Part shown: in pieces, positions 41,451-51,500 of the stretch
How the letters are laid out: each line of letters starts with the position of its first letter
How positions within the stretch are numbered: the first letter of the stretch is position 1
Origin: JAAELZ01 sp965223465
GTDB taxonomy: Bacteria; Pseudomonadota; Gammaproteobacteria; Arenicellales; Poriferihabitantaceae
Assembly: GCA_965223465.1 (NCBI GenBank)
Contig: OZ245025.1
Coordinates: 2,418,001-2,482,000, forward strand
DNA: 64,000 nt
Direction of reading: 5' to 3'
Notes under the pieces: generated by a model
Told to the model about the DNA's origin: nothing
What the model saw: the letters and a program-made list of their open reading frames with translations, nothing else
Databases searched by the model: none
Program-made: the position numbers and the translations under genes

Positions 41451-42193
41451 ATCAAGCAGGTGAGTCTATACGTATCGCCATGTGGTCGGGGCCGCGCAAT
41501 ATTTCAACCGCGATGATGCGCGCCTGGGAAAATCGTCAAGATACCGTGGTGTGGGATGAGCCCTTATATGGCCACTATCTGAAAGAAACTGGTTCACCTC
41601 ATCCGGGGCGTGATGAAGTGATTGCTGCTCAGGGTAGTGATTGGCAAGCGATTGTAAAACGCTGTGTTGGGCCCGTGCCGGAGGGAAAGCCTATATTTTT
41701 TCAAAAGCACATGACCCTGCACTTGCTCCCTTCAATAGAGCGCACGTGGTTAAAGGGCCTTACGAATTGTTTTCTCATCCGGCGGCCGGATGAGGTGGTC
41801 GCGTCTTATGCGGTGCGCAGACCCGATCTTAAGCTTGATGATGTTGGTTTCTGGCAACAAGCAGAGTTGTTCGATGATGTTGCGCGCCTCACTGGAGTGG
41901 TTGCCCCGGTTTTGGATGCGGCCGACGTGCTCAAGCAACCCGAGCAAATGCTACGAAAATTGTGCGACAAGCTTAATCTTGATTTTGACTCGGCCATGCT
42001 AAAGTGGCCAGCAGGACCACGAGCAAGCGACGGCGTGTGGGCCAAATACTGGTATGACTCGGTGTGGAAATCGACGGGTTTTGCACCGTACCTTAAAAAA
42101 CAGGTTCAACTGACCAAGCAACAGGCTGAGGTTGCCGAGGCGGCTGAGCCTTATTATCAAAAATTATATTCAGTCAGAATCAGGCCAAATTGA
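41447..42193 (+). CDS. Sulfotransferase-family protein
   Basis: 248 residues. A PAPS-binding-type loop near the N-terminus reads IAMWSGPRNISTAMMRAW, and IRRPDEVVASY resembles the 3'-phosphate-binding motif of sulfotransferases. QKHMTLHLL sits where family members hold a catalytic His. It would transfer sulfate from PAPS to an acceptor, or be a kinase-like relative. It is translationally coupled to the class IV aminotransferase, an unusual pairing. No PAPS synthesis or sulfonate genes are nearby. Confidence 0.72.
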   Translation: MNQAGESIRIAMWSGPRNISTAMMRAWENRQDTVVWDEPLYGHYLKETGSPHPGRDEVIAAQGSDWQAIVKRCVGPVPEGKPIFFQKHMTLHLLPSIERTWLKGLTNCFLIRRPDEVVASYAVRRPDLKLDDVGFWQQAELFDDVARLTGVVAPVLDAADVLKQPEQMLRKLCDKLNLDFDSAMLKWPAGPRASDGVWAKYWYDSVWKSTGFAPYLKKQVQLTKQQAEVAEAAEPYYQKLYSVRIRPN

Positions 42194-42451
42194 CTCGATC
42201 TATTGATCCGGTGCCAGATTAGAAAAAGTGAAATCGATGTGCAAATTAAACTAGCGTACCAGATGTTTGGGTCTTTCCTATTGGGTACGAGTTCGGTCTA
42301 AAATTTTCAAGGTAACAACAGCATATTAAACATGCTTTTAACGGGCAATTTTCTGTAGTACTTAAACGAAAATCTTAGATCCTCCTTGACAAAACCGCGT
42401 TAACTCGCGTTCCCAAAAGTTTAGTATTAGCGTTAAAAAGCCATATTGAAA

Positions 42452-43180
42452 TTAGTGTTGCCGATTACTTACGATCTCTACGCCACAATCGAGCATATAG
42501 CCCCCACCACGAACAGTTGAAAACAACGAGGATTCCCGATTTTTCGTTTGTAATTTCTTGCGCAGCTGGCTAAGGCGAACGTCAATTGCACGATCGTTGG
42601 TATACGCCTGCCTGCCGCGGGTGGCGAGTAGTAGGTAATCCCTGTCCAGTACCACGCCCGCATTTTTCACCATGACCAGTAATAATTCGTATTCCGCAGG
42701 TGTTAGTTTAATGGCGATGCCGTTGTTATCGCGTAGCGTGCGCGTGCTTGTTTCCAGAGTGAACCCTTCAAAGTAATAGCTGTCGTGCGTACTGGGTTGA
42801 ATTTCTTCAACCGGACGTCTTCTTAGTACCGCAGTGATTCTGGCGTGTAGTTCTTCCAGATCGAACGGTTTGGGCAGATAGTCATCTGCGCCCTGATTCA
42901 AGCCCGCGATACGTTGCTCGGTTTTGGCCTGCCCGGTGAGCATAATGACAGCAGCTTGGGAGCTGCGTTTTATTTGAGGTAGCAAATCAAAGCCGGATTG
43001 ATCAGGCAAGCAGACATCTAGCAAGATAATATCAAATGCCTGCTGCTTAAGTCGTTGGTGCATTTCTATTCCCGACCCGGCAGCTTGGACCACAAAACCC
43101 TGTTTACTAAAATAGCGCTGTATTAGATTCTGAATATCGGGTTCATCATCCACGATCAGTATGTAGTTCGATAATGGCAT
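42452..43180 (-). CDS. OmpR-family response regulator
   Basis: 242 residues. The receiver domain begins YILIVDDEPDIQNLI with phospho-Asp in FDIILLDVCLPDQSG and Lys in YLPKPFD. The C-terminal winged helix includes IKLTPAEYELLLVMVKNAG and YTNDRAIDVRLSQLRKKLQ. It is encoded four bases after the hybrid kinase gene and forms a pair with it. The targets are unknown; the acid-uptake operon starting at 45281 diverges from this pair and is a candidate. Confidence 0.92.
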   Translation of the reverse strand: MPLSNYILIVDDEPDIQNLIQRYFSKQGFVVQAAGSGIEMHQRLKQQAFDIILLDVCLPDQSGFDLLPQIKRSSQAAVIMLTGQAKTEQRIAGLNQGADDYLPKPFDLEELHARITAVLRRRPVEEIQPSTHDSYYFEGFTLETSTRTLRDNNGIAIKLTPAEYELLLVMVKNAGVVLDRDYLLLATRGRQAYTNDRAIDVRLSQLRKKLQTKNRESSLFSTVRGGGYMLDCGVEIVSNRQH

Positions 43181-43184
43181 CTTG

Positions 43185-45146
43185 TTACCTGGCCAAAGCT
43201 TCAGAGATCTTAGATGCCAGATCGAATGTACTAAAGGGTTTGCGAATCAATCTATTCGCATCTAGTTCAACTTCCAGCCGCTCACTGTAACCTGTCATAA
43301 AAAGAACCTGTGTTTCCGGCAGGTGTTTAGCAATGTGCTTAGATAGGCCAATTCCGTCGGTTGTGCCTGGCATCACAATATCAGTTAATACGAGGTCGTA
43401 GTGTTCGTTGTTTGCAAGTCTTTTTACAGCAGCGTCACCACTATTCGCAACCTCAATATTGTATCCCATACGCCTGAGCGCACGCGTAATATAATCACGT
43501 ACGTCCGGCTCATCTTCGACCAACAAAATATGTGCAGGGCTGAAATTATCTACCGTGAGACGTGCTTCTTCCTCGGGCACACTTTCTCCCGCATTTTCCG
43601 CAGGTAGTAGAATATTGATGGTGGTCCCTTTATCGATCCTAGATTGTATTTCGATGTTCCCACCAGATTGGTTGACAAAGCCATAAACCATACTTAGCCC
43701 GAGCCCGGTACCTGAGCCTTTATCCTTGGTGCTAAAAAAGGGCTCGAAGGCGCGATTAGCGACTGCTTTTGGCATGCCAATACCTTCATCGGTAACGCTC
43801 ACTAATAACGTGTCATGGCTAGCGCGTTGGCTAACCCGGGCGGTGCGGATTGTTAATCTACCGCCTTCAGGCATGGCATCACGCGCATTCAGAGCGAGGT
43901 TGACCAAGCAGGTTTCCAATTGGTTGGAGTCTACCAGCGCATTCGGTAGCTGATTATCCAAATCGATCACGATATCAATACTTTCACCTAGTGTGCGCTG
44001 TAGCAGAACACTTAAATCATTGATCAAAGTATTAATATTATTAGATTGTGGGTGTAACGACTGGCGCCGAGAAAAAGACAAAAGTCGCTGAATGAGCTCC
44101 CCGCCCCGACGCGCTGCACGCCGACAAGCCTGGCCAATTTCAACTATTTCCTCAGCGTCAGTTTCAGCAGTGTCCAGCAGGGACAGATTTCCCAGGATAA
44201 TCGTCAACAGATTGTTAAAGTCATGCGCGATACCCCCGGTCATTTGCCCAAGGGCCTGCATTTTGTGCGATTCTGCAAGCTGCCGTTGCGTCAGATTATA
44301 GTCGGTCAAATCCTGGCCAAGAAAGAAAAACCCGAGGATGTCATTTTGCTCATTCGTGTGGGGCACAAACGTAATGGAAATATCTAGCGACGTACCGCTT
44401 TGGTTGGTAATGGCATACTCGCTGCTCACTAGCTTGCCTTGCATGACGCTATCTACATCGCGCTTAAACTGGGTTTGATTATGTGCTTCAACTTTTCTAA
44501 ATATGCTGGTGCCGACGATTTTATCGGGGTTCAGGTTGAACCATTCCAGGTGTTTTTTATTGGCAAACTGATATTCAAATTCTTTATTTACGTAAGCAAT
44601 AAGGACAGGTACCGCATCGGTAATCTGGCGAATCCATAGATCGTTGTGGCGTAAAGCTTCAGCTGTTTTTTTGTGCGCTTTGGTTTCCTGGTGTAACGCT
44701 TCGGTTCGGCGTTGTACCCGTTGTTCCAGTTGTTGCTCGGTGAGCTTACGTTCGGTTATGTCCGTGTAGGTTGTCACAAAGCCTTTGCCATCGGGTAGTG
44801 GGTTGCCGCGAATTTCTATCACGGTGCCATCTGGCCTGGCTCTTTCAAACAGATGCGGTTTAAAAGTTTTCGCAAGCTCGGTACGCTCTGCAACCAGGGT
44901 CTCAATATCTCCGCCCCCGTATTCATCTCGTTCGGCATTAAATCGGAATATGGCTTCGATCGAGATTCCAAGCTGGAATAAATCCTTGGGAAATTCTAGC
45001 AAATCAAGTACCCGTTCATTCCACGCGACCAGCTTAAGATCATGATCAAATACGGTGACCCCCTGATCAAGATACTCAAGCGCGAGTGTGGTCCATAAAT
45101 CTGGACTATTTAGTGTTGGTTTGGGTGCTAAAGCGTTCGGAGGCAT
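43185..45146 (-). CDS. Hybrid sensor histidine kinase with PAS domains
   Basis: 653 residues from the ATG at 45146; a TTG at 45158 is an alternative. No membrane segment is seen, so it is a soluble sensor. Order: PAS-like domain (about 20-125, with YLDQGVTVFDHDLKLVAWN), a coiled-coil linker (about 125-165), a second PAS (about 165-280), HisKA with the phospho-His in GGIAHDFNNLLTIILGNL, an ATPase domain (DEGIGMPKAVANRAFEPFF and GSGTGLGLSMVYG), and a C-terminal receiver (about 535-650; HILLVEDEPDVRDYI, LVLTDIVMPGTTDG). It would phosphorylate the adjacent regulator. Confidence 0.9.
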   Translation of the reverse strand: MPPNALAPKPTLNSPDLWTTLALEYLDQGVTVFDHDLKLVAWNERVLDLLEFPKDLFQLGISIEAIFRFNAERDEYGGGDIETLVAERTELAKTFKPHLFERARPDGTVIEIRGNPLPDGKGFVTTYTDITERKLTEQQLEQRVQRRTEALHQETKAHKKTAEALRHNDLWIRQITDAVPVLIAYVNKEFEYQFANKKHLEWFNLNPDKIVGTSIFRKVEAHNQTQFKRDVDSVMQGKLVSSEYAITNQSGTSLDISITFVPHTNEQNDILGFFFLGQDLTDYNLTQRQLAESHKMQALGQMTGGIAHDFNNLLTIILGNLSLLDTAETDAEEIVEIGQACRRAARRGGELIQRLLSFSRRQSLHPQSNNINTLINDLSVLLQRTLGESIDIVIDLDNQLPNALVDSNQLETCLVNLALNARDAMPEGGRLTIRTARVSQRASHDTLLVSVTDEGIGMPKAVANRAFEPFFSTKDKGSGTGLGLSMVYGFVNQSGGNIEIQSRIDKGTTINILLPAENAGESVPEEEARLTVDNFSPAHILLVEDEPDVRDYITRALRRMGYNIEVANSGDAAVKRLANNEHYDLVLTDIVMPGTTDGIGLSKHIAKHLPETQVLFMTGYSERLEVELDANRLIRKPFSTFDLASKISEALAR

Positions 45147-45280
45147 GGCCGTTAACAAAATATTTACAATTCTCTAGGGTGTGATAGTGGACGCGCTCTT
45201 ATGGGATAGGTATGATAATTGGCATAATTTATCTAGTGGGGCGATGACCCTGCTATAGCTTAACGACCAAAGGAGCCTTA

Positions 45281-47260
45281 TTGCAAACTAAAGCTGGGAA
45301 AAATGCGCGCAGTGAAAATGGCGCCGCGCTAAATACAGCCCCCGAATTATTATTACACCATGCCGCCTCGCGCGGTAGCCATACTGCTATGCGCGAAAAG
45401 GAATTTGGTATCTGGCAATCATGGACGTGGTCTGAAATGAAAGATGAGATTCTTTCATTTGCCAATGGCTTGGCTTCAATCGGCTTTAAGCGGGGCGATA
45501 AACTCGGCATTATTGGTGCCAATCGTCCCCAGCTCTACTGGGGCATGTGCGCTGCGCAGTGCTTGGGAGGGGTTCCGGTTCCACTTTATAAAGACATGGT
45601 TGCTGAGGAATTACAGTATGTGCTCAACCATGCGGGTGTGCATGTGGTACTGGCGGAAGATCAGGAACAGGTTGATAAAGTCATGGAGGTTCAACCTGAG
45701 TGTCCGGAGATCGATCAAATAATTTATGATGATCCTCGCGGGTTGCGTGATTATGATAAAGAGCATTTGCACAGCATCGAAACGGTGCAGCAGATGGGCA
45801 AAGAATACGCACAAGCGCATCCGGATTTTATGCTCGCGGAAATAGATAAAAACCAAGCCAGCGATATCGGTATTTTCTTGTACACCTCGGGTACGACCGG
45901 TAAGCCAAAAGGGGTGGTACTGAGTCACGAAAATATCATGATTACTGCCCGCAATACGGTAAATTATGACAAGCTCAAAGCGGACGAGGAAACACTTTCA
46001 TATTTGCCCCTGGCCTGGGTGGGTGACCATATCTTCTCTTTTGGACAGGCCTATGTCGCAGGCTATTGCGTGAATTGCCCCGAAGATGAGACTACGGTAG
46101 CGACCGATATGCGGGAAATTGGACCAACTTATTATTTTGCGCCGCCGAGAATTTTTGAGAATATGCTGACCAGCGTGCATATTCGGATGGAAGATGCGAG
46201 CCCGCTCAAACAAAAGTTATTTCATTATTTCATGGGTGTCGCCAAAGAAACGGGTGTTGCGCTAACCAATGGTGAGCAAGTTTCTTTGGGCGCGCGTATC
46301 AAACACTGGTTGGGCAATTTGCTGGTATATGCACCGCTTAAAAACACCCTGGGTTTGAGTAAAATTCGTATTGCCTACACCGCGGGCGAGGCCATCGGCC
46401 CAGAGATATTTACTTTCTTTCGTTCGCTGGGTATCAACATCAAACAGCTATATGGGCAAACCGAAGCGGCTGTATATATTACGATTCAGCCCGATGGTGA
46501 GGTTTATTCTGATACCGTGGGCGTACCTGCACCGGAAGTCGAGGTTAAAATTGCCGACAGTGGGGAAGTGATTTACAAAAGCCCGGGCGTATTTCTGGAA
46601 TATTATAAAAACCCGGAATCGACCGCAGAGACCAAAACCGAAGAAGGTTGGGTGTATACGGGTGACGCGGGTTTTTTCGATGATCGAGGACACCTGAAGA
46701 TTATTGATCGCGCTAAGGATGTGGGTAAACTGAATGATGGCGCCATGTTTGCGCCGAAATACATCGAAAATAAACTCAAATTTTTTTCTCAAATTCAGGA
46801 AGCGGTGACGTTTGGTGACGCCAAAGATTATGTAACCGCTTTTATCAACATCGACCTCGAAGCCATAGGCAACTGGGCGGAGCGCAATAACATTGCTTAT
46901 GCCAGCTATCAGGAACTGGCAGGCCACGATCGGGTTTATGAAATGATCTCCACTAATATTGAGCAGGTGAATCAGGATCTTGCCAGTGACCCACATTTGG
47001 CCGGTGCGCAAATTAAACGTTTTCTAATTTTACATAAAGAGCTGGACGCGGATGATGGCGAACTTACGCGTACCCGTAAAGTCAGACGCCGCATTATCCT
47101 AGACAAATATGATGTATTGATTGATGCTTTGTATTCGGGCAAGGAAAATTGTTTTATTCGAACCGAAGTAACCTTCGAAGATGGCCGCAAAGGGGCGATA
47201 GAAGGAGATTTAAAGATTCGCGACGTTAAAACCTTTGAATCAGTAGCAAAGGCGAGTTAG
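45281..47260 (+). CDS. AMP-forming acyl-CoA synthetase, long-chain type
   Basis: 659 residues starting with TTG, supported by AAGGAG five bases upstream. It has the AMP-binding loop FLYTSGTTGKPKGVVLSH, TAGEAIGPEIFTFFR, YGQTEAAVYITI, and GWVYTGDAGFFDDRGHLKIIDRAKD. It activates a carboxylic acid to its CoA thioester with ATP. It is the first gene of a ten-kilobase operon with a LIV-type importer, so the acid is probably brought in by that importer. The sequence is of the long-chain/FadD15-like kind, but the true acid may be aromatic or alicyclic. Confidence 0.9.
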   Translation: MQTKAGKNARSENGAALNTAPELLLHHAASRGSHTAMREKEFGIWQSWTWSEMKDEILSFANGLASIGFKRGDKLGIIGANRPQLYWGMCAAQCLGGVPVPLYKDMVAEELQYVLNHAGVHVVLAEDQEQVDKVMEVQPECPEIDQIIYDDPRGLRDYDKEHLHSIETVQQMGKEYAQAHPDFMLAEIDKNQASDIGIFLYTSGTTGKPKGVVLSHENIMITARNTVNYDKLKADEETLSYLPLAWVGDHIFSFGQAYVAGYCVNCPEDETTVATDMREIGPTYYFAPPRIFENMLTSVHIRMEDASPLKQKLFHYFMGVAKETGVALTNGEQVSLGARIKHWLGNLLVYAPLKNTLGLSKIRIAYTAGEAIGPEIFTFFRSLGINIKQLYGQTEAAVYITIQPDGEVYSDTVGVPAPEVEVKIADSGEVIYKSPGVFLEYYKNPESTAETKTEEGWVYTGDAGFFDDRGHLKIIDRAKDVGKLNDGAMFAPKYIENKLKFFSQIQEAVTFGDAKDYVTAFINIDLEAIGNWAERNNIAYASYQELAGHDRVYEMISTNIEQVNQDLASDPHLAGAQIKRFLILHKELDADDGELTRTRKVRRRIILDKYDVLIDALYSGKENCFIRTEVTFEDGRKGAIEGDLKIRDVKTFESVAKAS

Positions 47261-47264
47261 CAGC

Positions 47265-48059
47265 ATGGGTAACGAGCGTATATTTAACGAGGAGGTGATG
47301 GCGCTTAAAAACATCTCGCTTTCGTTCGGGGGAGTAAAAGCGCTGACAGACATCAGCTTTGATATTTTAAAAGGCGAGATACGTGCCATCATTGGCCCCA
47401 ATGGTGCGGGAAAAAGCTCCATGCTCAACGTCATCAGCGGTTTTTATCATCCGCAGCAAGGCGAAGTTTGGTTCAAAGGTAAAAAACGCAAGGCCTTAAA
47501 ACCTTATCAGGTGGCGCGTCAGGGTGTGGCACGTACGTTTCAAAATATCGCTTTGTTTAAAGGCATGAGTACGTTGGACAATCTGATGACCGGGCGTATC
47601 AACCATATGAAAACCAATCTCTTCTGGCAGTTGCTCTGGAAAGGTCCGGCGGAACAAGAGGAAATTGCCCATCGCGAGCGCGTCGAGCATGTGATTGATT
47701 TTCTAGAAATTCAGGCGATTCGCAAAACCCCGGTAGGACGTTTGCCCTATGGCATGCAAAAACGGGTGGAGCTGGGGCGCGCCCTGGCTGCAGATGCAGA
47801 ATTGTTATTGCTCGATGAGCCGATGGCGGGTATGAACCTTGAAGAAAAAGAGGACATGAGCCGTTTTATCATTGATGTCAATGAAGAATTCGGCACCACG
47901 ATTGTCTTAATCGAGCACGATATGGGCGTGGTGATGGATTTATCCGATCGCGTGGTGGTGCTCGATTACGGTCGTAAACTGGCAGATGGTTTACCCGATG
48001 AAGTACGGAATGATCAGGATGTGATTGATGCCTATTTGGGGGTAAGCCATGATGACTAA
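47265..48059 (+). CDS. livG: LIV-type ABC transporter ATP-binding protein (LivG-like)
   Basis: 264 residues. Walker A IGPNGAGKSSMLNVISG, LivG-type insertion with VARTFQNIALFKGMSTLDNLMTGR, signature PYGMQKRVELGRALA, Walker B LLLLDEPMAGMN, and H-loop IEHDMGVV. It energises the LivHM permease. The gene begins four bases after the acyl-CoA synthetase stop. Confidence 0.92.
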   Translation: MGNERIFNEEVMALKNISLSFGGVKALTDISFDILKGEIRAIIGPNGAGKSSMLNVISGFYHPQQGEVWFKGKKRKALKPYQVARQGVARTFQNIALFKGMSTLDNLMTGRINHMKTNLFWQLLWKGPAEQEEIAHRERVEHVIDFLEIQAIRKTPVGRLPYGMQKRVELGRALAADAELLLLDEPMAGMNLEEKEDMSRFIIDVNEEFGTTIVLIEHDMGVVMDLSDRVVVLDYGRKLADGLPDEVRNDQDVIDAYLGVSHDD

Positions 48060-48074
48060 AGCGAGGCGCATAAC

Positions 48075-49076
48075 ATGAGCGTAGGCTTTCTCAACATTAT
48101 TGAGATTATCCTCAACGGCCTGATGACGGGTGTGATGTATTCCCTGGTGGCGCTCGGGTTTGTGCTAATTTTTAAGGCTTCGGGCATATTCAATTATGCT
48201 CAGGGCGTGATGGCTCTATTTGCTGCTCTGACATTGGTTGGTTTTCAGACCGGACAGATTCCATTTGCACACCTGATCAACGCGATGTTCGGTACCCATT
48301 TACATAACTGGGGCCCAGGTATGCCGGCAGTGTTGGCGATTATATTTACTATCATCGTGATGATTGCATTTGCCTGGATATTTGAACGGTTAGTATTAAA
48401 GCATATGGTCAATCAGGAGCCGATCATCCTGTTTATGGTCACCATTGGCTTGGCGTATTTCATGGAAGGCTTGGGTGATTTGATGTGGGGTGCCGATATC
48501 AAGGCGTTGGATTTAGGTATTCCCTCCGGTGGCTCATTCTGGTGGGAAGATGTCACCAAAACCTGGGCGGCGGAAGGCTCAAATTATTTTGGTATGTATA
48601 TTGACGTATTAGATGTTTGGGCAGCCGGTATTGCCATTGTGTTGGTACTGGCACTGACCTTATTCTCCCAATATACGCGTATCGGCCGTGCCCTGCGGGC
48701 AGTCGCCGATGACCATCAGGCTGCGATGACGGTGGGTATATCTTTGCGCACCATCTGGGTGATTGTCTGGTCAATCGCGGGCGTGGTGGCGTTGGTGGCG
48801 GGCATTATGTGGGGCTCCAAGTCAGGGGTACAGTTTTCGCTCTCGCTGATTGCGCTAAAAGCGCTGCCTGTACTGATACTGGGGGGCTTTACCTCAATTC
48901 CTGGCGCAATCATTGGCGGTTTGATCATCGGGGTCGGTGAAAAACTATTTGAGTATTCGATTGGCCCAATGATAGGCGGTGCGACCGAAAACTGGTTTGC
49001 CTATGTGCTGGCGCTCGCGTTTTTGTTTTTCAGGCCACAGGGGTTGTTTGGCGAAAAAATAATTGAGAGGGTGTAA
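48075..49076 (+). CDS. livH: LIV-type ABC transporter permease (LivH-like)
   Basis: 333 residues with about eight membrane segments. It starts with the family pattern LNGLMTGVMYSLVALGFVLIFKASGIFNYAQGVMA, shows RIGRALRAVADDHQAAMTVGI (the EAA-like loop that meets the ATPase), and ends AYVLALAFLFFRPQGLFG. It pairs with the next permease. It carries an extra loop (about residues 75-85 and 150-175) compared with the shortest LivH proteins. Confidence 0.92.
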   Translation: MSVGFLNIIEIILNGLMTGVMYSLVALGFVLIFKASGIFNYAQGVMALFAALTLVGFQTGQIPFAHLINAMFGTHLHNWGPGMPAVLAIIFTIIVMIAFAWIFERLVLKHMVNQEPIILFMVTIGLAYFMEGLGDLMWGADIKALDLGIPSGGSFWWEDVTKTWAAEGSNYFGMYIDVLDVWAAGIAIVLVLALTLFSQYTRIGRALRAVADDHQAAMTVGISLRTIWVIVWSIAGVVALVAGIMWGSKSGVQFSLSLIALKALPVLILGGFTSIPGAIIGGLIIGVGEKLFEYSIGPMIGGATENWFAYVLALAFLFFRPQGLFGEKIIERV

Positions 49077-49078
49077 AG

Positions 49079-50155
49079 ATGTTTTATCGCGAAGCAGGAG
49101 ATTTCAAAACCAGTTACGTTAAAGACCAGCAGATATTTCAAATCACGTTGGATCGCTGGGCGTTTCGAATTGTGCTGGCATTCGCGTTTCTCGTCGTGCC
49201 ATTTTTTATCAACGATTACTGGGAAAAGTCAGTATTGTTACCGTTTCTGGTGTGGGCGATGGCGGCACTTGGTTTGAATATACTAACCGGCTATTGCGGG
49301 CAGGTTAGTCTGGGCACCGGAGGTTTTATGGCCGTAGGGGCTTACGCGTCATTTAAGCTTACCATGGTGTTTCCCGGGCTAAATTTATTGTTGGTTATTA
49401 TACTGGCGGGAGGCATCACAGCGCTGGTGGGCATCTTTTTCGGCGTACCCAGCCTCAGAATAAAGGGTTTTTATCTAGCAGTGGCGACGCTTGCTTCGCA
49501 GTTTTTCCTGGTCTGGTTGTTCAATAAGGTACCCTGGTTTTACAACTATTCTGCCACCGGCATGATCACGGTACCGCAGCGCAGTTTTTTTGGTATTCCC
49601 ATTTCGGGACCGGAAGCCGCTCCTTGGGCAACCTACTTATTTGCCTTAACTATCGTGACGGTGTTCGCCTTTATTGCAAAGAATCTGACACGAGGCAGAA
49701 TCGGCCGTGCGTGGATGGCCATTCGAGACATGGATATCGCCGCAGAAATTATTGGCGTACCGCCGCTGGCTACCAAATTGACCGCATTTGCAATCAGCTC
49801 ATTTTATATTGGCGTCTCCGGTGCTTTGCTGTTCCTGGTGTATTTGGGCTCAGTCGAACCTACCGAAGCCTTCGGTATCGATAAATCCTTCCTGGTGCTG
49901 TTTATGATTATTATCGGCGGACTGGGCAGTATTTTGGGTTCATTCCTGGGGGCCGCATTTATGGTGCTGGTGCCCGTATTACTGAAGAATATTATGGTGG
50001 GCGGTTTTGGCTGGCCTGCTGATCTGGCTGCGCACATTGAGTTACTTTTGATCGGTGCGCTGATTATGGTTTTTCTGGTGCTCGAGCCCCATGGGCTCGC
50101 CCAGATTTGGCGGATCACCAAAGAGAAATTACGTCTTTGGCCTTTTCCGCATTAA
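49079..50155 (+). CDS. livM: LIV-type ABC transporter permease (LivM-like)
   Basis: 358 residues with about nine membrane segments. Typical stretches are WAMAALGLNILTGYCGQVSLG, FFGVPSLRIKGFYLAVATLA, RIGRAWMAIRDMDIAAEIIGV and IIGGLGSILGSFLGAAFM. It starts two bases after livH. The end is LEPHGLAQIWRITKEKLRLWPF, the normal LivM tail. Confidence 0.92.
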   Translation: MFYREAGDFKTSYVKDQQIFQITLDRWAFRIVLAFAFLVVPFFINDYWEKSVLLPFLVWAMAALGLNILTGYCGQVSLGTGGFMAVGAYASFKLTMVFPGLNLLLVIILAGGITALVGIFFGVPSLRIKGFYLAVATLASQFFLVWLFNKVPWFYNYSATGMITVPQRSFFGIPISGPEAAPWATYLFALTIVTVFAFIAKNLTRGRIGRAWMAIRDMDIAAEIIGVPPLATKLTAFAISSFYIGVSGALLFLVYLGSVEPTEAFGIDKSFLVLFMIIIGGLGSILGSFLGAAFMVLVPVLLKNIMVGGFGWPADLAAHIELLLIGALIMVFLVLEPHGLAQIWRITKEKLRLWPFPH

Positions 50156-50186
50156 TTTTTCAAACAAATCCAATGGAGGATATTCA

Positions 50187-51485
50187 ATGAAAACACGTCG
50201 ATTAACCGGTATTGCATTCGCGACCGCAATGCTGATGGGTTCCTTGCCCGCCAACGCAGAGCTCACCTTTCCCATGTTGAGCTATCGAACCGGACCTTAT
50301 GGCCCTAATGGCACGGAGTTTGCCGATGGTTATGCTGATTACTTTACCCTACTAAATGAGCGCGATGGTGGCATTGGCGGGGTTAAAGTTAGAACACCTG
50401 AGTGCGAAACGGCGTATAACACCCAAAAGGGAGTTGAGTGCTATGAGTCGACAAAAGGTGATGGCGCCTTGGTCTATCAACCACTGTCCACGGGGATTAC
50501 TTATCAGCTCATCCCCAAAGTGACCGCAGATGATATTCCTTTGCATTCCATGGGTTACGGGCGTACTTCAGCTGCGAATGGTAAGGTGTTTAGCCACATA
50601 TTTAACTACCCCGGTAACTATTGGGATGCTGCTTCAATTATTATCAAACATGTGCTTGACCAAGAGGGTGGTGATATCAACGGCAAAAATATTGCGCTGG
50701 TATATCACAACTCCGCTTATGGTAAAGAGCCGATCCGAACGCTGGAGGAGCTTTCCAAAAAGCATGGTTTTAATCTAAGTTTGCTACCGGTTGACCACCC
50801 CGGCCAGGAACAAAAATCCCAGTGGTTGCAGATTCGTCGCGAGCAACCCGATTACGTATTAATGTGGGGTTGGGGCGTGATGAACCAGGTCGCGATTAAA
50901 GAAGCAGCAAACATTCGCTATCCAATGGATCACTTTATCGGGGTATGGTGGTCAGCATCTGAAAATGATGTGCTGCCAGCGGGCGAAGGCGCACATGGCT
51001 ACAAAGCAATCGCGATGCATGGTGTTGGTTCAGATTTTCCAATCTATGAAGATCTAAAGAAGTATGTCGTTGACACGGGTAAGGCTGCCGGAGACGGTAC
51101 CAAGCTTGGCACCGTGTTGTACAACCGGGGGATGTATGCTGCGATGCTCGCTGCTGAAGCTGCCAGAAAGGCACAGGAGTTGAGTGGTAAAACAGATATT
51201 AGCTCTAGTGATATGCGTAACGGGATGGAAGCACTTGAAATTAGCAGCGCTCGTCTGACAGAACTTGGTTTGCCAGGCTTCGCACCCGAAATCAGTGTGA
51301 CCTGCGAAAACCACGGTGGCCCAGGTTTGGGTGCGATCCAGCAATGGGATGCGAGTGCCAAGAAATGGTCTTTGATTACCGATTTTGTGGCTTCTGATCG
51401 TGAAGTGTTGGATCCGCTGATTGAGGAAGATTCTGCAGCATATGCTGCCGAAAACAACATTACACCACGTGATTGCAGCTCCTAA
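50187..51485 (+). CDS. LIV-type ABC transporter substrate-binding protein
   Basis: 432 residues from the ATG at 50187, which has TGGAGGA seven bases upstream; an in-frame start inside livM is rejected for that reason. A Sec signal peptide covers about residues 1-24 (LTGIAFATAMLMGSLPANA). The mature protein is a periplasmic-binding fold of the Leu/Ile/Val family: YRTGPYGPNGTEFADGYADY, ETAYNTQKGVECYE, IALVYHNSAYGKEP. It delivers the acid to the permeases. The ligand is not branched-chain amino acids with any certainty; genes for CoA activation suggest an organic acid. Confidence 0.9.
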   Translation: MKTRRLTGIAFATAMLMGSLPANAELTFPMLSYRTGPYGPNGTEFADGYADYFTLLNERDGGIGGVKVRTPECETAYNTQKGVECYESTKGDGALVYQPLSTGITYQLIPKVTADDIPLHSMGYGRTSAANGKVFSHIFNYPGNYWDAASIIIKHVLDQEGGDINGKNIALVYHNSAYGKEPIRTLEELSKKHGFNLSLLPVDHPGQEQKSQWLQIRREQPDYVLMWGWGVMNQVAIKEAANIRYPMDHFIGVWWSASENDVLPAGEGAHGYKAIAMHGVGSDFPIYEDLKKYVVDTGKAAGDGTKLGTVLYNRGMYAAMLAAEAARKAQELSGKTDISSSDMRNGMEALEISSARLTELGLPGFAPEISVTCENHGGPGLGAIQQWDASAKKWSLITDFVASDREVLDPLIEEDSAAYAAENNITPRDCSS

Positions 51486-51500
51486 TAGCGACGACAAAAT

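Noticed and set aside
46448..47011. Minus-strand reading frame of 187 codons inside the acyl-CoA synthetase gene
   Set aside because: Antisense to a conserved AMP-binding enzyme with motifs in every third of the protein; treated as a shadow frame.
50091..50186. Earlier start for the ABC substrate-binding protein inside livM
   Set aside because: The ATG at 50187 has a strong TGGAGGA site and is followed by a signal peptide, which would be buried by the upstream extension.
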